Shown here one piece after another: positions 10,231 through 18,609 of a stretch of DNA of 47,724 bases; position 1 is the stretch's first letter; every line of letters begins with the position of its first letter. The notes under the pieces are model-generated. The model searched no databases, was not told where the DNA came from, and worked only from the letters and a program-made list of their open reading frames with translations. A program made the translations under genes and the position numbers. The DNA is from Myxococcaceae bacterium (GTDB lineage Bacteria > Myxococcota > Myxococcia > Myxococcales > Myxococcaceae): NCBI GenBank assembly GCA_020247085.1, contig JADCJJ010000415.1:1-47724 (forward strand), read 5' to 3'.

Positions 10231-10779
10231 ATGGCTGACCTCTCGACCACGCTGCAGTCGTCGCTGGCCACCCTGTCATCGCGCGAGCGCCGCATGGTGA
10301 TGGCCGCCGGCGTCGCGGTGCTCGTCTTCGTCGTCTTCATGGTGACGTTCAGCTTCTCGAAGAAGGCGACGAAGATTCGCACCACCACTGAGACGAAGAT
10401 CGGCCAGCTCTCACGCGTGCAGGAGCTCGCGGCCAGCTACAACCAGTCCCGCGCCCAGCGAGACATGGCCGAGCGACAGCTCGCGGCCTCGAACGTGCGC
10501 CTGTCGTCGTTCCTCGAGGACATCGCCAAGCAGAAGGGCGTCGAGCTGCCGACCATCAACCCGAAGGCCGACGTGCCGCTCGAGGGCACGAAGATCGTCG
10601 AGAGCTCGGTCGAGGTGACGCTGACCGACGTGAAGCTGAACCGGCTGCTCGAGTTCCTGCAGGCCGTCGAGGGCGGGCCTGGCGTGGTGAAGGTGAAGTA
10701 CCTGCGGCTCGAGCCGCGTCCCTCGACCGAGTCCATCACCGCGTGGCTGCAGGTGGCCACCTACCACCTGAAGAACTGA
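10231..10779 (+). CDS. gspM: Type II secretion inner-membrane protein GspM
   Basis: This is a small bitopic partner of GspL. The 182 residues have a short cytoplasmic start (SSLATLSSRERRMVMAAG), one membrane helix (about 24-44), a coiled segment and a C-terminal ferredoxin-like domain ending in LRLEPRPSTESITAWLQVAT. The ERxR motif followed by the helix is typical of GspM. A GGGG-rich ribosome site lies in the gspL-gspM gap, and gspN starts 4 bases downstream. Confidence 0.9.
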   Translation: MADLSTTLQSSLATLSSRERRMVMAAGVAVLVFVVFMVTFSFSKKATKIRTTTETKIGQLSRVQELAASYNQSRAQRDMAERQLAASNVRLSSFLEDIAKQKGVELPTINPKADVPLEGTKIVESSVEVTLTDVKLNRLLEFLQAVEGGPGVVKVKYLRLEPRPSTESITAWLQVATYHLKN

Positions 10780-10783
10780 CGCC

Positions 10784-11710
10784 ATGGCCGCCTCGTCGAA
10801 GCTGAAGGTCGTTCGCAGGGTGTTCGCCTACGCGGGCTTCTTCGTCGTCGCTCTCGTGGCGGCGTTCTTCCTCACCTTCCCCTACGACGCGCTGAAGGCG
10901 CGCGTTCGCCTCGAGGCCGACCGGGCGGGCTTCTTCGCGCGCATCGCCTCGCTGGGGCCGGGGTTCTTCTCGGTGCGCGCGCGGGGGGTCGAGCTGAGCA
11001 AGAAGGCCGAGAGCGACCCGCCACCCGAGCCCCTCCAGTTCGACGCCATCTCGGTCGGGCCGACGCTGGTGCCCCCGGGCCTCGGCGTCACGGTGAAGGT
11101 CTTCGGTGGCACCATCGCGGTGCGCGCGTCGGGCCTGTCGACGATTCGGGTTCGCGTCGACGCCGAGGACCTCGACCTGTCGAAGTCGAACCTGAAGGGC
11201 TTCTCGGGCATCGACTTCGCGGGCACCGTCGAAGCGCACGTCGACCTGTCGCTCCCGCGCGTGGCGGTGGGGGCCGAGCCGGCGCAGCCCGACCTCGGCC
11301 AGGCCAGCGGCACCATCGCCCTCGAGGCGAAGCAGCTGGCCATCAACGGCGGCTCGCTGTCGATGGTGATTCCCCAGTTCGGCCCCGAGCCGACGCCGCT
11401 CGACCTGCCGAAGATCGTCTTCGGCGACGTGACGGGGAAGCTGAAGTTCGAGAAGGGCGCCGGCACCATCGAGAAGTTCGAGGCGAAGTCGCCGGACCTC
11501 GAGCTGCAGGCGACGGGGACGGTGAAGCTGGCGAAGCGGCTCGAGTACTCCGAGCCCGGCGTCGAGGTGCGCTTCAAGCCCGACCCCGAGTTCCAGAAGC
11601 GCCTGGGCCTCATCGGCAGCGCGCTGTCGATGGTGGGCCCCGACCCGAAGGACCCCGCCTGGCGTATGGGCCGGCTGACGGGCTACCTCGGGCGCCCGAA
11701 CTTCCGCTGA
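10784..11710 (+). CDS. gspN: Type II secretion protein GspN
   Basis: The 308 residues have an N-terminal membrane anchor (about 15-36, FAYAGFFVVALVAAFFLTF) followed by a beta-rich periplasmic domain. The anchor-proximal FPYDALKARVRLEADRAG, VRARGVELS and the later FGDVTGKLKFEKGAGTIEKF repeats fit the GspN family seen at the end of deltaproteobacterial T2SS operons, which is related to AsmA-like proteins. Its precise role is unclear. It is the last recognisable T2SS gene here. Confidence 0.85.
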   Translation: MAASSKLKVVRRVFAYAGFFVVALVAAFFLTFPYDALKARVRLEADRAGFFARIASLGPGFFSVRARGVELSKKAESDPPPEPLQFDAISVGPTLVPPGLGVTVKVFGGTIAVRASGLSTIRVRVDAEDLDLSKSNLKGFSGIDFAGTVEAHVDLSLPRVAVGAEPAQPDLGQASGTIALEAKQLAINGGSLSMVIPQFGPEPTPLDLPKIVFGDVTGKLKFEKGAGTIEKFEAKSPDLELQATGTVKLAKRLEYSEPGVEVRFKPDPEFQKRLGLIGSALSMVGPDPKDPAWRMGRLTGYLGRPNFR

Positions 11711-11717
11711 CGGCGCC

Positions 11718-12656
11718 GTGGCGAGCCGCCGGCGCGCGAAGGGGCCCCCGGCCTCGATGACCTCGGAGCGCGCGCGCTTCGGCTGGTGGCTGCGCCACGC
11801 CGAGGCGGGAGACGGCACGGCGATGCTCGAGGTGGCGACGCGCCTCGAGCGCGGGGCCGGCGCGCCGGCCGACGCCCGGGCCGCGCTCGGGTGGTACCGC
11901 CGCGCGGTGCACGCCGGCGTCGCCCTCGCGCCGGCCCTGGTGGGCGAGACGGTGTTCGAGGCCGACCCCATCGCCGGCATCACCTGGCTCATGCTGGGCT
12001 TCGAGCGCGCGCCCGACGGGGACGAGGCCAACGCCACCATCGCCACCAGCCTCTCGATGCACGAGCCGCGGCTGTCGGACGCGGCGGTGCAGGCGGCGCA
12101 GGTGTGGGCGGACGCCTGCCGGGAGCGCGCACAGTGGCCCGACGAGGTGCCCGCGCCCCACTACGTCACCGCGCCCTTCCGCCCGCGGCCGCCGCCACCG
12201 CCGCTGTCGGCGCGCACCCCGCGCCATTCGCCGCACCTCACCCGTCCCCTGGCGTTCGGGCCGTGGCGCATCGCCCTGCCGCCCGCCGCGGCCGTCGAGA
12301 CGCTCCGCGTCGGCCAGCACGTCAAGGCCTCGTGGGGAGGTGCCTTCGCGGTACACCTGGTGTGGACGACGCTGGCGCCGGGCCTCGACGTCGAGGGCTA
12401 CGTGCTGCGCAGCAACGCCTCGACGCAGCGGCTGTGGCGCCCCGAGGCCGCGCCCTCCCGCTTCCTGCTCTACGGCGTCGACACCACCTCGTGCGTCTTC
12501 ACGGGCCTCGGCCCGTCATCGGGCCAGCGGGCGCTCAAGCGCTTCGCGGCCCGCGAAGCGCACCTGGCCGTCGTCACCGCCGTCGCGCCGGACGCACTGT
12601 TCGAAGCGAAGCGCGAGCTGCTCGAGGCCCTCGTCGACAGCCTTCGCCCCGGCTGA
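11718..12656 (+). CDS. Protein of unknown function with Sel1/TPR-like N-terminus
   Basis: The 312 residues show at about 20-110 a helical repeat pattern like Sel1/TPR repeats (HAEAGDGTAMLEVATRLERG, ADARAALGWYRRAVHAG). A Pro-rich linker follows (about 155-170, FRPRPPPPPLS). The C-terminal domain (about 185-305) includes VDTTSCVFTGLGPSSGQRAL and has no family I recognise. No signal peptide is seen. GTG 11718 is 8 bases after gspN; ATG 11757 (MTSERARFGWW) is an equally possible start and would remove an Arg-rich leader. It lies in the T2SS transcription unit but need not be part of the machine. Confidence 0.7.
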   Translation: MASRRRAKGPPASMTSERARFGWWLRHAEAGDGTAMLEVATRLERGAGAPADARAALGWYRRAVHAGVALAPALVGETVFEADPIAGITWLMLGFERAPDGDEANATIATSLSMHEPRLSDAAVQAAQVWADACRERAQWPDEVPAPHYVTAPFRPRPPPPPLSARTPRHSPHLTRPLAFGPWRIALPPAAAVETLRVGQHVKASWGGAFAVHLVWTTLAPGLDVEGYVLRSNASTQRLWRPEAAPSRFLLYGVDTTSCVFTGLGPSSGQRALKRFAAREAHLAVVTAVAPDALFEAKRELLEALVDSLRPG

Positions 12657-12692
12657 GGCCCCCGGCTGCGGCCCGGCACGTGCGCGAGTGCG

Positions 12693-14339
12693 TCAGAAGG
12701 CGACGAAGAGGCCGGCGGACAGCGCCGCGAAGCCGTAGGGGCGCAGCGTCACCGTCGCCGCGGCGTCCTCCTGGAATGGCACCAGCAACACCGGGAACTC
12801 GCCCTCGGCGTGGAGCCACACCGGGCCGGCGAGGCGAAGGCGGAGCGAGAGGCGGGGGGCGGCGACGACGAGGCCGGTGGGCTGGAGCGCGCCGCTCGTC
12901 GGCTGCGCAGCGAGGAGCATGCCGCCGCCCAGCTCGAGGCCGAGGCCGAGGTGCAGGCGCCACCACTCGACGGCGACGCGGTACCCCACGCGCAGCTGCA
13001 GCCCGTACTCGTTCCGGCGCGTCGCCTCGGTCGTCGCCTCACCGACGCCCTGCAGCGTCAGCTCGCCGAGCACGCGGGCCCGACCCAGGCGGGGGCGCCC
13101 GAAGAGGTTGAAGCTGCCGAAGGACGACTGGAGAGGCTCCACGCCGACGCGCAGCTGGTACTTGAGGCCGCTCGTGTCGTTGGGTGCCCACTCGGTGACC
13201 CGGCCGGTCGCGCCGAAGGCCAGCGACAACCCGATGGGCGCGGTGTCTTCCTTCTCGTCCATCTGCTGCGACACCTCGACGGCGCCGCCCTTGGCCGCGA
13301 CGACCACCGCCGACGTGACGGGCGTCAGCTCGCCCCAGGCGACGGCGCGGCGCTGGCCCTCGGCGAGCTTGAGGCGCGCGGCGAAGCCCTGGCCGCCCTT
13401 GAAGAGCCGCAGCGAGTACTCGCCGGGCGCCACCGCGAACTCCCGGGCCGCGCCGGCCGGCGCCTCGACGACGACGTGGTCCCTCAGGACGTCGGTCACC
13501 AGCGCGCGGTCGGCGCCCTCGGGCAGCACCAGCACCGACGAGGGCTTGAGCAGCGAGGCCAGCACCAGCTCGCCCTGGCCCGACAGCTTGAAGTCGTACG
13601 AGGGGTGCTGGACGCCGACGGAGAGGGCCGCCGTGGCGCTGACGGTGCGATCGTACGCGTAGCGGTAGGCCTCGGCGAGCGTCACCAGCCGGTCGCCCGA
13701 GGTGTCGGCGGCGCCGCGCAGCCCCGAGATGAGGTTGTGCGTGAAATAGCTGCCCATCACCTCGTTCGACTCGAGCGCGGCCTCGTCGGCGGCGCTCGAG
13801 GTGATGAAGGCCTCGCCGGTCTGCTGGAGCGTGTCGGCCAGCTTGATGACGAAGGCCTCGGCCGGCCGGCCGCCCTTCTCGCGAATGCCCGCGCCCGACT
13901 TGCACGCGTCGACGATGGAGACGCGCACGTCGGCCCCCGCGCCCGAGAGCAGGGCCTTCAGGCGCGCGTACGGCAGCCGCTCGAGGCCGAGCTCCATCGC
14001 CTCACCGTCGGAGTGGCCCGAGAAGTAGAACACCAGCACGGTGCGCACGTCGGGAGAGCGCTTGAACATCGCGATGCGCTCCTTCGCGTCGGTGATGGCG
14101 CGCTCGACGTCGGCAGCCCGCCGCCCCTGAAGCAGCAGGATGTCGTCGGGCGCCACCTCGCCGAGCTCGACCAGCACGCGGGCCATCTTCCCCGCGTCGG
14201 ACTCGGCGAAGCGCAACGGCGGCATCGACGGCCCGCCGGCGTTGTTGCCGACGACGATGGCGACGCGCCGGGTCTCGGCGACGGAAATCGCCGGGCCGAG
14301 GCAGAGCCCCAGGACGAGGGCGAGGCGGCCGGCGCTCAC
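12693..14339 (-). CDS. Exported caspase-like (peptidase C14 family) protein
   Basis: The GTG start overlaps the stop of the anti-sigma gene and gives 548 aa. A clear signal peptide (RLALVLGLCLGPAISVA, cut near ETRR) is followed by a caspase fold at about 24-260. It begins RRVAIVVGNN and has the catalytic His109 in VLVFYFSGHSDGEA and Cys146 in VSIVDACKSGA, the p20-type dyad. A short beta domain follows (about 290-370). The C-terminal 150 residues are rich in alternating beta strands, like an outer-membrane or periplasmic beta sheet (GLQLRVGYRVAVEWWRLHLG). Such proteases are common in myxobacteria. Export and the sigma/anti-sigma operon are the notable parts. A longer open frame continues upstream but only as antisense of the sigma operon. 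Confidence 0.88.
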   Translation of the reverse strand: MSAGRLALVLGLCLGPAISVAETRRVAIVVGNNAGGPSMPPLRFAESDAGKMARVLVELGEVAPDDILLLQGRRAADVERAITDAKERIAMFKRSPDVRTVLVFYFSGHSDGEAMELGLERLPYARLKALLSGAGADVRVSIVDACKSGAGIREKGGRPAEAFVIKLADTLQQTGEAFITSSAADEAALESNEVMGSYFTHNLISGLRGAADTSGDRLVTLAEAYRYAYDRTVSATAALSVGVQHPSYDFKLSGQGELVLASLLKPSSVLVLPEGADRALVTDVLRDHVVVEAPAGAAREFAVAPGEYSLRLFKGGQGFAARLKLAEGQRRAVAWGELTPVTSAVVVAAKGGAVEVSQQMDEKEDTAPIGLSLAFGATGRVTEWAPNDTSGLKYQLRVGVEPLQSSFGSFNLFGRPRLGRARVLGELTLQGVGEATTEATRRNEYGLQLRVGYRVAVEWWRLHLGLGLELGGGMLLAAQPTSGALQPTGLVVAAPRLSLRLRLAGPVWLHAEGEFPVLLVPFQEDAAATVTLRPYGFAALSAGLFVAF

Positions 14340-15097
14340 GGCGCGCCCTTGACGAAGCGACGCGTCAACACCGTCGCCCCCTCGACCTTCGGCGCCTCGG
14401 GGTTGGCCCGCACCGCCGCCTCGAGGGCGGCCGCCGTCACCGGGGCATGCGACAGCACGACGAAGACCCGCTCGTCGCCCATCGTCTCGTCGAGCTCGAT
14501 GGTGCTGGCGAGCTCGACACGGCTGGCCGCGGGGGCGGCCTCGGACTGGGTGGCGCCGAAGGGGTGGAACACCGTGAAGCCCTGCGCCCCGTCGAGCGAG
14601 GCGACGAGCACGAACTTCGCGCTGGCGGGCTCGACGACGAAGCGCACCTTGTCCTTCGGGTGCAACGTCGCGCCGTCCTTCACCGGGAAGGGCGCCGCCC
14701 CCCCGCGCTGGGCGACGAGCTCGAACGCCGCCGCCCCCTTGATGCCGACATACTCGTCGTCTTCCGTCTGCGTCCCCGGGCCGGCGGCGAAGGTGAGCGC
14801 GAGCGCCGCGGCGGTGGCCAGCCCCAGGGCCGGGAGCACGAGCCGTAGCCGCAGCCGCTCCAGCACTCCACCCCTTGAGCCCTCGAGGCGGGCCTGCACC
14901 TTCGGGAGGGTGCGCGGGAAGACGTACTGCTTGAACTTCTGGCTGTCTTCGTTGAGCTCCGCCCAGCGCTGCTGGCACACGGCGCACGTCTCGAGGTGGC
15001 CTCGAGCGTCGCGCTCGTCCGTCGTCGAAAGCGCCGACAGGAGCAGCAGGTCGATGGCCTCGGCCGACAGGTGGCCGCGGGCGTTGGTGACGGTCAT
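14336..15097 (-). CDS. Zinc-finger membrane anti-sigma factor, candidate
   Basis: The 253 residues begin with a zinc-finger anti-sigma type segment, H34-x3-C38-x2-C41 (HLETCAVC), preceded by LSAEAIDLLLLSALS. A membrane helix lies at about 83-107. A periplasmic domain of about 145 residues follows, including DGATLHPKDKVRFVVEP and LDGAQGFTVFHPFG; it resembles the DUF4384-like sensory domains seen with caspases. The gene starts within the stop of the upstream sigma factor (ATGA) and its stop overlaps the caspase start. It is therefore likely the membrane-bound partner that holds the sigma factor inactive until a periplasmic signal. Confidence 0.8.
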   Translation of the reverse strand: MTVTNARGHLSAEAIDLLLLSALSTTDERDARGHLETCAVCQQRWAELNEDSQKFKQYVFPRTLPKVQARLEGSRGGVLERLRLRLVLPALGLATAAALALTFAAGPGTQTEDDEYVGIKGAAAFELVAQRGGAAPFPVKDGATLHPKDKVRFVVEPASAKFVLVASLDGAQGFTVFHPFGATQSEAAPAASRVELASTIELDETMGDERVFVVLSHAPVTAAALEAAVRANPEAPKVEGATVLTRRFVKGAP

Positions 15098-15609
15098 GGC
15101 GTACCCCCCTCGCGAGAGAGGAACTTGCGGCTGCGCTCCTGGAACTCCTGGAGCCGGTTGATGACGGTTCTGCGCGAGATGTCCAGCGCGCGCGCGACCT
15201 GATCCTGGTCGAGCCCGTCGACGTAGTAGAGGACCACCGTGTCGCGGAGCTTCTCGGGCGTGCGCGCGATGAGCTGCAGCGCCAGGGCGCGGTCGTGCAG
15301 CTTCGGCTCGAGCAGCTCACCCTCGCCTTCGGGGAGCGCCTCGGGTGCCGTGGGCTCGGCCTGGCGGCCGCGGTCGCGGAGCTGGTTGAGGCAGTAGTTG
15401 GTCGAGATGCGGTAGACCCACGCCAGGGCCGCCGCGTCGTCGGGAGCTGCCTCGATGTGACGCATGACGCGCACGAAGACCTCCTGCGTAGCGTCCTCTG
15501 CCAGCCCGTCGTCCCTCAACAGACGGCGGCACCGCGAGAAGATCGCCGGCCCGAACTTCCGGTACAGGTCATCGACCCGTCCGTATGAATCGACCCCGCG
15601 TGGCGACAC
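15094..15609 (-). CDS. ECF-type RNA polymerase sigma factor
   Basis: The protein is 171 aa with sigma region 2 (VDDLYRKFGPAIFSRCRRLL, EDATQEVFVRVMRHI, AWVYRISTNYCLNQLRDR) and region 4 (LRDTVVLYYVDGLDQDQVARAL, DISRRTVINRLQEF). I chose GTG 15609 because AGGAAGG lies 9 bases before it; a TTG at 15618 is too close to that site. The stop overlaps the anti-sigma start. It probably directs its own operon, including the caspase gene, although no matching -35/-10 could be confirmed upstream. Confidence 0.9.
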   Translation of the reverse strand: MSPRGVDSYGRVDDLYRKFGPAIFSRCRRLLRDDGLAEDATQEVFVRVMRHIEAAPDDAAALAWVYRISTNYCLNQLRDRGRQAEPTAPEALPEGEGELLEPKLHDRALALQLIARTPEKLRDTVVLYYVDGLDQDQVARALDISRRTVINRLQEFQERSRKFLSREGGTP

Positions 15610-15931
15610 CGTGTGCAACCTTCCTGAAAGAATCTTCTCCCGGTCGACCGCGCCGCCCGAACGACCCCCGCTTCACGCGCTGCGCGGCTGACCGCCAGGC
15701 GCCGTCCGCCCGAGTGCGCCCGGCCCGGCCAGGCACCGGAAACTACTCGATTTCCGCGCGCGCCTCACCTCGATTCCGCAGGCACCGGCAGCGTGGGGAG
15801 GGCCCCGGGCGCGTGCACGGCGGACCCTTCCCGCGGGGCGCGGGGCGGGTTGGTCAACTGGCACGGGAATGTGGGGCGGTGCGAAGGCGGTCGATTGAGC
15901 CCGCCGGGCAAACCTGCTCAAACGCCGGGCC
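15610..15931. other. Divergent intergenic region, ECF sigma / purF
   Basis: About 320 bases without a credible gene. It must hold promoters for both the sigma operon (leftward) and purF (rightward). A perfect 6-bp hairpin, CGGAAA at 15737-15742 with TTTCCG at 15751-15756, sits in its middle. The GGAAA half on either strand resembles an ECF -35 core, but no convincing -10 was found. No riboswitch fold was recognised. Confidence 0.4.
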
Positions 15932-17281
15932 ATGTGCGGCGTCTTCGGCATCTACGGGCATGAGGAAGCGGCGAACCTGACGTACCTGGGCCTTCACGCG
16001 CTCCAGCACCGGGGGCAGGAGTCGGGCGGCATCGTCACCAGCGACGGCCAGCGGCTGCGCAGCCACCGCAGCATGGGGCTGGTGGCCGACACGTTCACCC
16101 AGCCGGTGCTGGAACAGTTGCCGGGCACGCTGGCGATCGGCCACGTGCGGTACTCGACGGCCGGCGGGAGCCACCTGAAGAACGCCCAGCCGCTGCAGGT
16201 GTCGTTCGTCGGCGGCCAGCTCGCGGTGGCGCACAACGGCAACTTCGTCGACGCCGAGGCGACCCGCCGGGGGCTCGAGGCCGACGGCGCCATCTTTCAG
16301 TCCGACTCGGACACCGAGAACATCATTCACCACATCGCGCGCTCGAAGGCCCCGACGCTCGAGGCGAAGGTCATCGAGGCGCTGCGGCGGACGAGCGGCG
16401 CGTTCTCGGTGCTGTTCCTCTCGGACACGCAGCTGATCGGCGCGAGAGACCCCATCGGCTTCCGGCCACTGGTGCTCGGTCGCCTGAAGGAGGCCTACGT
16501 GCTGGCGAGCGAGACGCCGGCGCTCGACCTCATCGAGGCCGAGTTCATTCGCGAGATCGAGCCCGGCGAGCTGGTGGTCATCGACGCGAACGGGCTGCGC
16601 TCGTCGTTCCCGTTCGAGAAGGCGCCCCCGGGGCGCTGCGTGTTCGAGCTCGTCTACTTCGCGCGGCCGGACTCGCAGCTGTTCGGCACGTCAGTGTTCC
16701 AGGTGCGCAAGAAGCTGGGCGCCCAGCTGGCCTCGGAGCAGCCCGTCGAAGCCGACGTCGTCATCGCGGTGCCCGACTCGGGCGTGCCGGCGGCCATCGG
16801 GTACGCCGAGGCCGCGAAGCTCCCGTACGACGTGGGCCTCATTCGCAGCCACTACGTCGGGCGCACCTTCATCGAGCCGCAGCAGTCGATTCGGCACTTC
16901 GGCGTCAAGCTGAAGCTGGCGCCGGTGCGCTCGACGCTCGAGGGCAAGCGGGTGGTGGTGGTCGACGACTCCATCGTGCGCGGCACCACGTCGCGGAAGA
17001 TCGTCAAGATGCTGAAGGACGCGGGGGCCCGCGAGGTGCACCTGCGCATCTCGAGCCCCCCGACGTCGTGGCCCTGCTACTACGGCATCGACACGCCGAG
17101 CCGGAAGGAGCTCATCGCCGCCTCGCACACCGTCGACGAGATCGCCCGCTACGTGACGGCCGACTCGCTGGCCTACCTCAGCGTGCAAGGGCTGGTGACG
17201 GCTGCTGGTGACGCCTCGGGGCGCTCGTTCTGCGCCGCGTGCTTCACCGGCAAGTACCCGACGCCGCTCGTCACGGCCTGA
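15932..17281 (+). CDS. purF: Amidophosphoribosyltransferase (glutamine PRPP amidotransferase)
   Basis: It catalyses the first committed step of purine synthesis, PRPP plus glutamine to phosphoribosylamine. It opens [20 protein letters not shown], so Cys2 is the N-terminal nucleophile of the glutaminase domain after Met removal. HRGQESGG and NGNF follow. The PRPP loop is [14 protein letters not shown] (341-354). Cys236, Cys382, Cys434 and Cys437 (ending [12 protein letters not shown]) match the iron-sulfur ligands of the Bacillus-type enzyme. That type usually has a cleaved propeptide, which is absent here: the frame upstream reaches a TGA at 15896 with no start codon. The 449-residue length is normal for the type. 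Confidence 0.97.
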   Translation: MCGVFGIYGHEEAANLTYLGLHALQHRGQESGGIVTSDGQRLRSHRSMGLVADTFTQPVLEQLPGTLAIGHVRYSTAGGSHLKNAQPLQVSFVGGQLAVAHNGNFVDAEATRRGLEADGAIFQSDSDTENIIHHIARSKAPTLEAKVIEALRRTSGAFSVLFLSDTQLIGARDPIGFRPLVLGRLKEAYVLASETPALDLIEAEFIREIEPGELVVIDANGLRSSFPFEKAPPGRCVFELVYFARPDSQLFGTSVFQVRKKLGAQLASEQPVEADVVIAVPDSGVPAAIGYAEAAKLPYDVGLIRSHYVGRTFIEPQQSIRHFGVKLKLAPVRSTLEGKRVVVVDDSIVRGTTSRKIVKMLKDAGAREVHLRISSPPTSWPCYYGIDTPSRKELIAASHTVDEIARYVTADSLAYLSVQGLVTAAGDASGRSFCAACFTGKYPTPLVTA

Positions 17282-17340
17282 GCCGCCGTCCCCGCCCGGG
17301 CCTTCGACGCGCGAGCCCTCGAAGCTGCGACGGCTCAGGC
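17276..17340. terminator. Inverted repeat shared by two convergent gene ends
   Basis: GCCTGAGCCG (17276-17285) and CGGCTCAGGC (17331-17340) are perfect 10-bp inverted copies. Each contains the stop codon of one of the two converging genes, purF and the sensor kinase. An inner 6-bp pair, CTTCGA (17302-17307) and TCGAAG (17319-17324), can stack inside. There is no T-tract. It probably acts as a bidirectional terminator or RNA 3'-end stabiliser. Confidence 0.6.
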
Positions 17341-18609
17341 CTGGGCGCCGGAGGCCATCAGCGGCGCGCTGGGCCCGTCGAGGCGCGCCTCGGCGTCGCA
17401 GGGAATGCGGATGGTGAAGGTGGTGCCGGCGCCGATCGTCGAGGTGAGCTCGATGCGGCCGCCCATGCGCTCGACCACCATGGCGCACACCGACAGGCCG
17501 AGGCCGGTGCCGATGCCGACGGGCTTGGTGGTGAAGAAGGGCTCGAAGACGCGCGCGCGCACCTCTTCAGGAATGCCGCAGCCCGAGTCGGACACCTCGA
17601 GCACGGCGACGTCGCCCTCGGTGCGGGTGGCGATGCGAATGGTGTGGCGCGCGTCGTCGAGCGGCCGGGCCTCGACGGCCTGCATGGCGTTCACCAGCAG
17701 GTTGAGCACCACCTGGTGCAGCTTCTGGCGGGGCGCCGACTCGACCCGCGCCATCGCGAGGTCCTTCACCAGCGTCGCCTTCGAGGCGAGCTCGCGCTCG
17801 GTCAGCACCAGCGTGCTCCGGGCCACCTCGGCGAGGTCGACCGCCTCGAGCGTGTTCGGGTCCTGCCGGGCGAAGCTCTTGAGCTCCTGCACGATGGAGC
17901 GCACGCGGCTGCCGCCCTCGACCGTCTCGTCGAGCAGCGGCTTCACGTCGGCCATGAGCCCGTCGATGCCGAGCGACCGGTCGAGCGCCGCGCCCTCCGC
18001 GGGGTTGCTCCGGTAGGCGAGGATGACGCGCGTCAGGTCGCTCACGTAGCCGCGCAGGCTCTCGAGGTTCGAGAGGATGAACGAGAGCGGGTTGTTCACC
18101 TCGTGGGCGACGCCGGCGGCCACCTGCCCGAGCGCGGCGAGCTTCTCGGCCTGCGCCACCTGCGTGAGCAGCTTGCGCTCGCGCTCGGCGTTCGCCAGCC
18201 GCAGCAGGTTCCGCACCCGCGCCGACAGCATGCGCCGCGAGATGGGCTTGTGCAGGTACTCGTCTCCGCCCGCGTCGAGCCCCAGCAGCGTGCGCTCGGC
18301 GTCCTCCTGGTCGGCGGTGAGGAAGATGATGGGCATGCGCGAGAGCCGGGGCTGCTCGCGCACCCGCCGGCACACCTCGATGCCGTCGAGCCCCGGCATG
18401 CGGACGTCGAGCAGCATCAGGTCGACCTGGCGCGCGGCGACCAGCTCGAGACTTTCCTCGCCGGTCGCGGCGGTGAGCACCTCGTAGCCCTCGAGCGTCA
18501 ACGACGCCGACACGAGCTTCAGGTTGTTCAGGTCGTCATCGACGACGAGCACCACCGGCCGTTGGTTCGCCTCGGCCTGCTCCTCAGGCGGATCGTAGCG
18601 GCCCTTCAT
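17335..18609 (-). CDS. Response regulator-histidine kinase hybrid (REC-HisKA-HATPase)
   Basis: This is a 424-aa soluble two-component protein. A receiver domain lies at about 18-135 with phospho-acceptor Asp68 (VDLMLLDVRMPGLDG) and the acidic pair VVDDD. A HisKA domain follows with His169 in ALGQVAAGVAHEVNNPL. The ATPase domain has NLLVNAMQAVEA (N-box), SDSGCGIPEE (G1) and GTGLGLSVCAMVVERMGG (G2). It lacks membrane helices, so its input is most likely phosphotransfer to the receiver. Its ATG overlaps the stop of the upstream kinase gene, suggesting the two act in one phosphorelay. Confidence 0.92.
   Translation of the reverse strand: MKGRYDPPEEQAEANQRPVVLVVDDDLNNLKLVSASLTLEGYEVLTAATGEESLELVAARQVDLMLLDVRMPGLDGIEVCRRVREQPRLSRMPIIFLTADQEDAERTLLGLDAGGDEYLHKPISRRMLSARVRNLLRLANAERERKLLTQVAQAEKLAALGQVAAGVAHEVNNPLSFILSNLESLRGYVSDLTRVILAYRSNPAEGAALDRSLGIDGLMADVKPLLDETVEGGSRVRSIVQELKSFARQDPNTLEAVDLAEVARSTLVLTERELASKATLVKDLAMARVESAPRQKLHQVVLNLLVNAMQAVEARPLDDARHTIRIATRTEGDVAVLEVSDSGCGIPEEVRARVFEPFFTTKPVGIGTGLGLSVCAMVVERMGGRIELTSTIGAGTTFTIRIPCDAEARLDGPSAPLMASGAQA

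Noticed and set aside
14340-15320. Upstream extension of the caspase frame to about 875 aa
   Set aside because: The added part is Arg/Ala/Gly-rich shadow sequence of the sigma and anti-sigma genes; a GTG start followed by a clear signal peptide lies exactly at the overlap with the anti-sigma stop.
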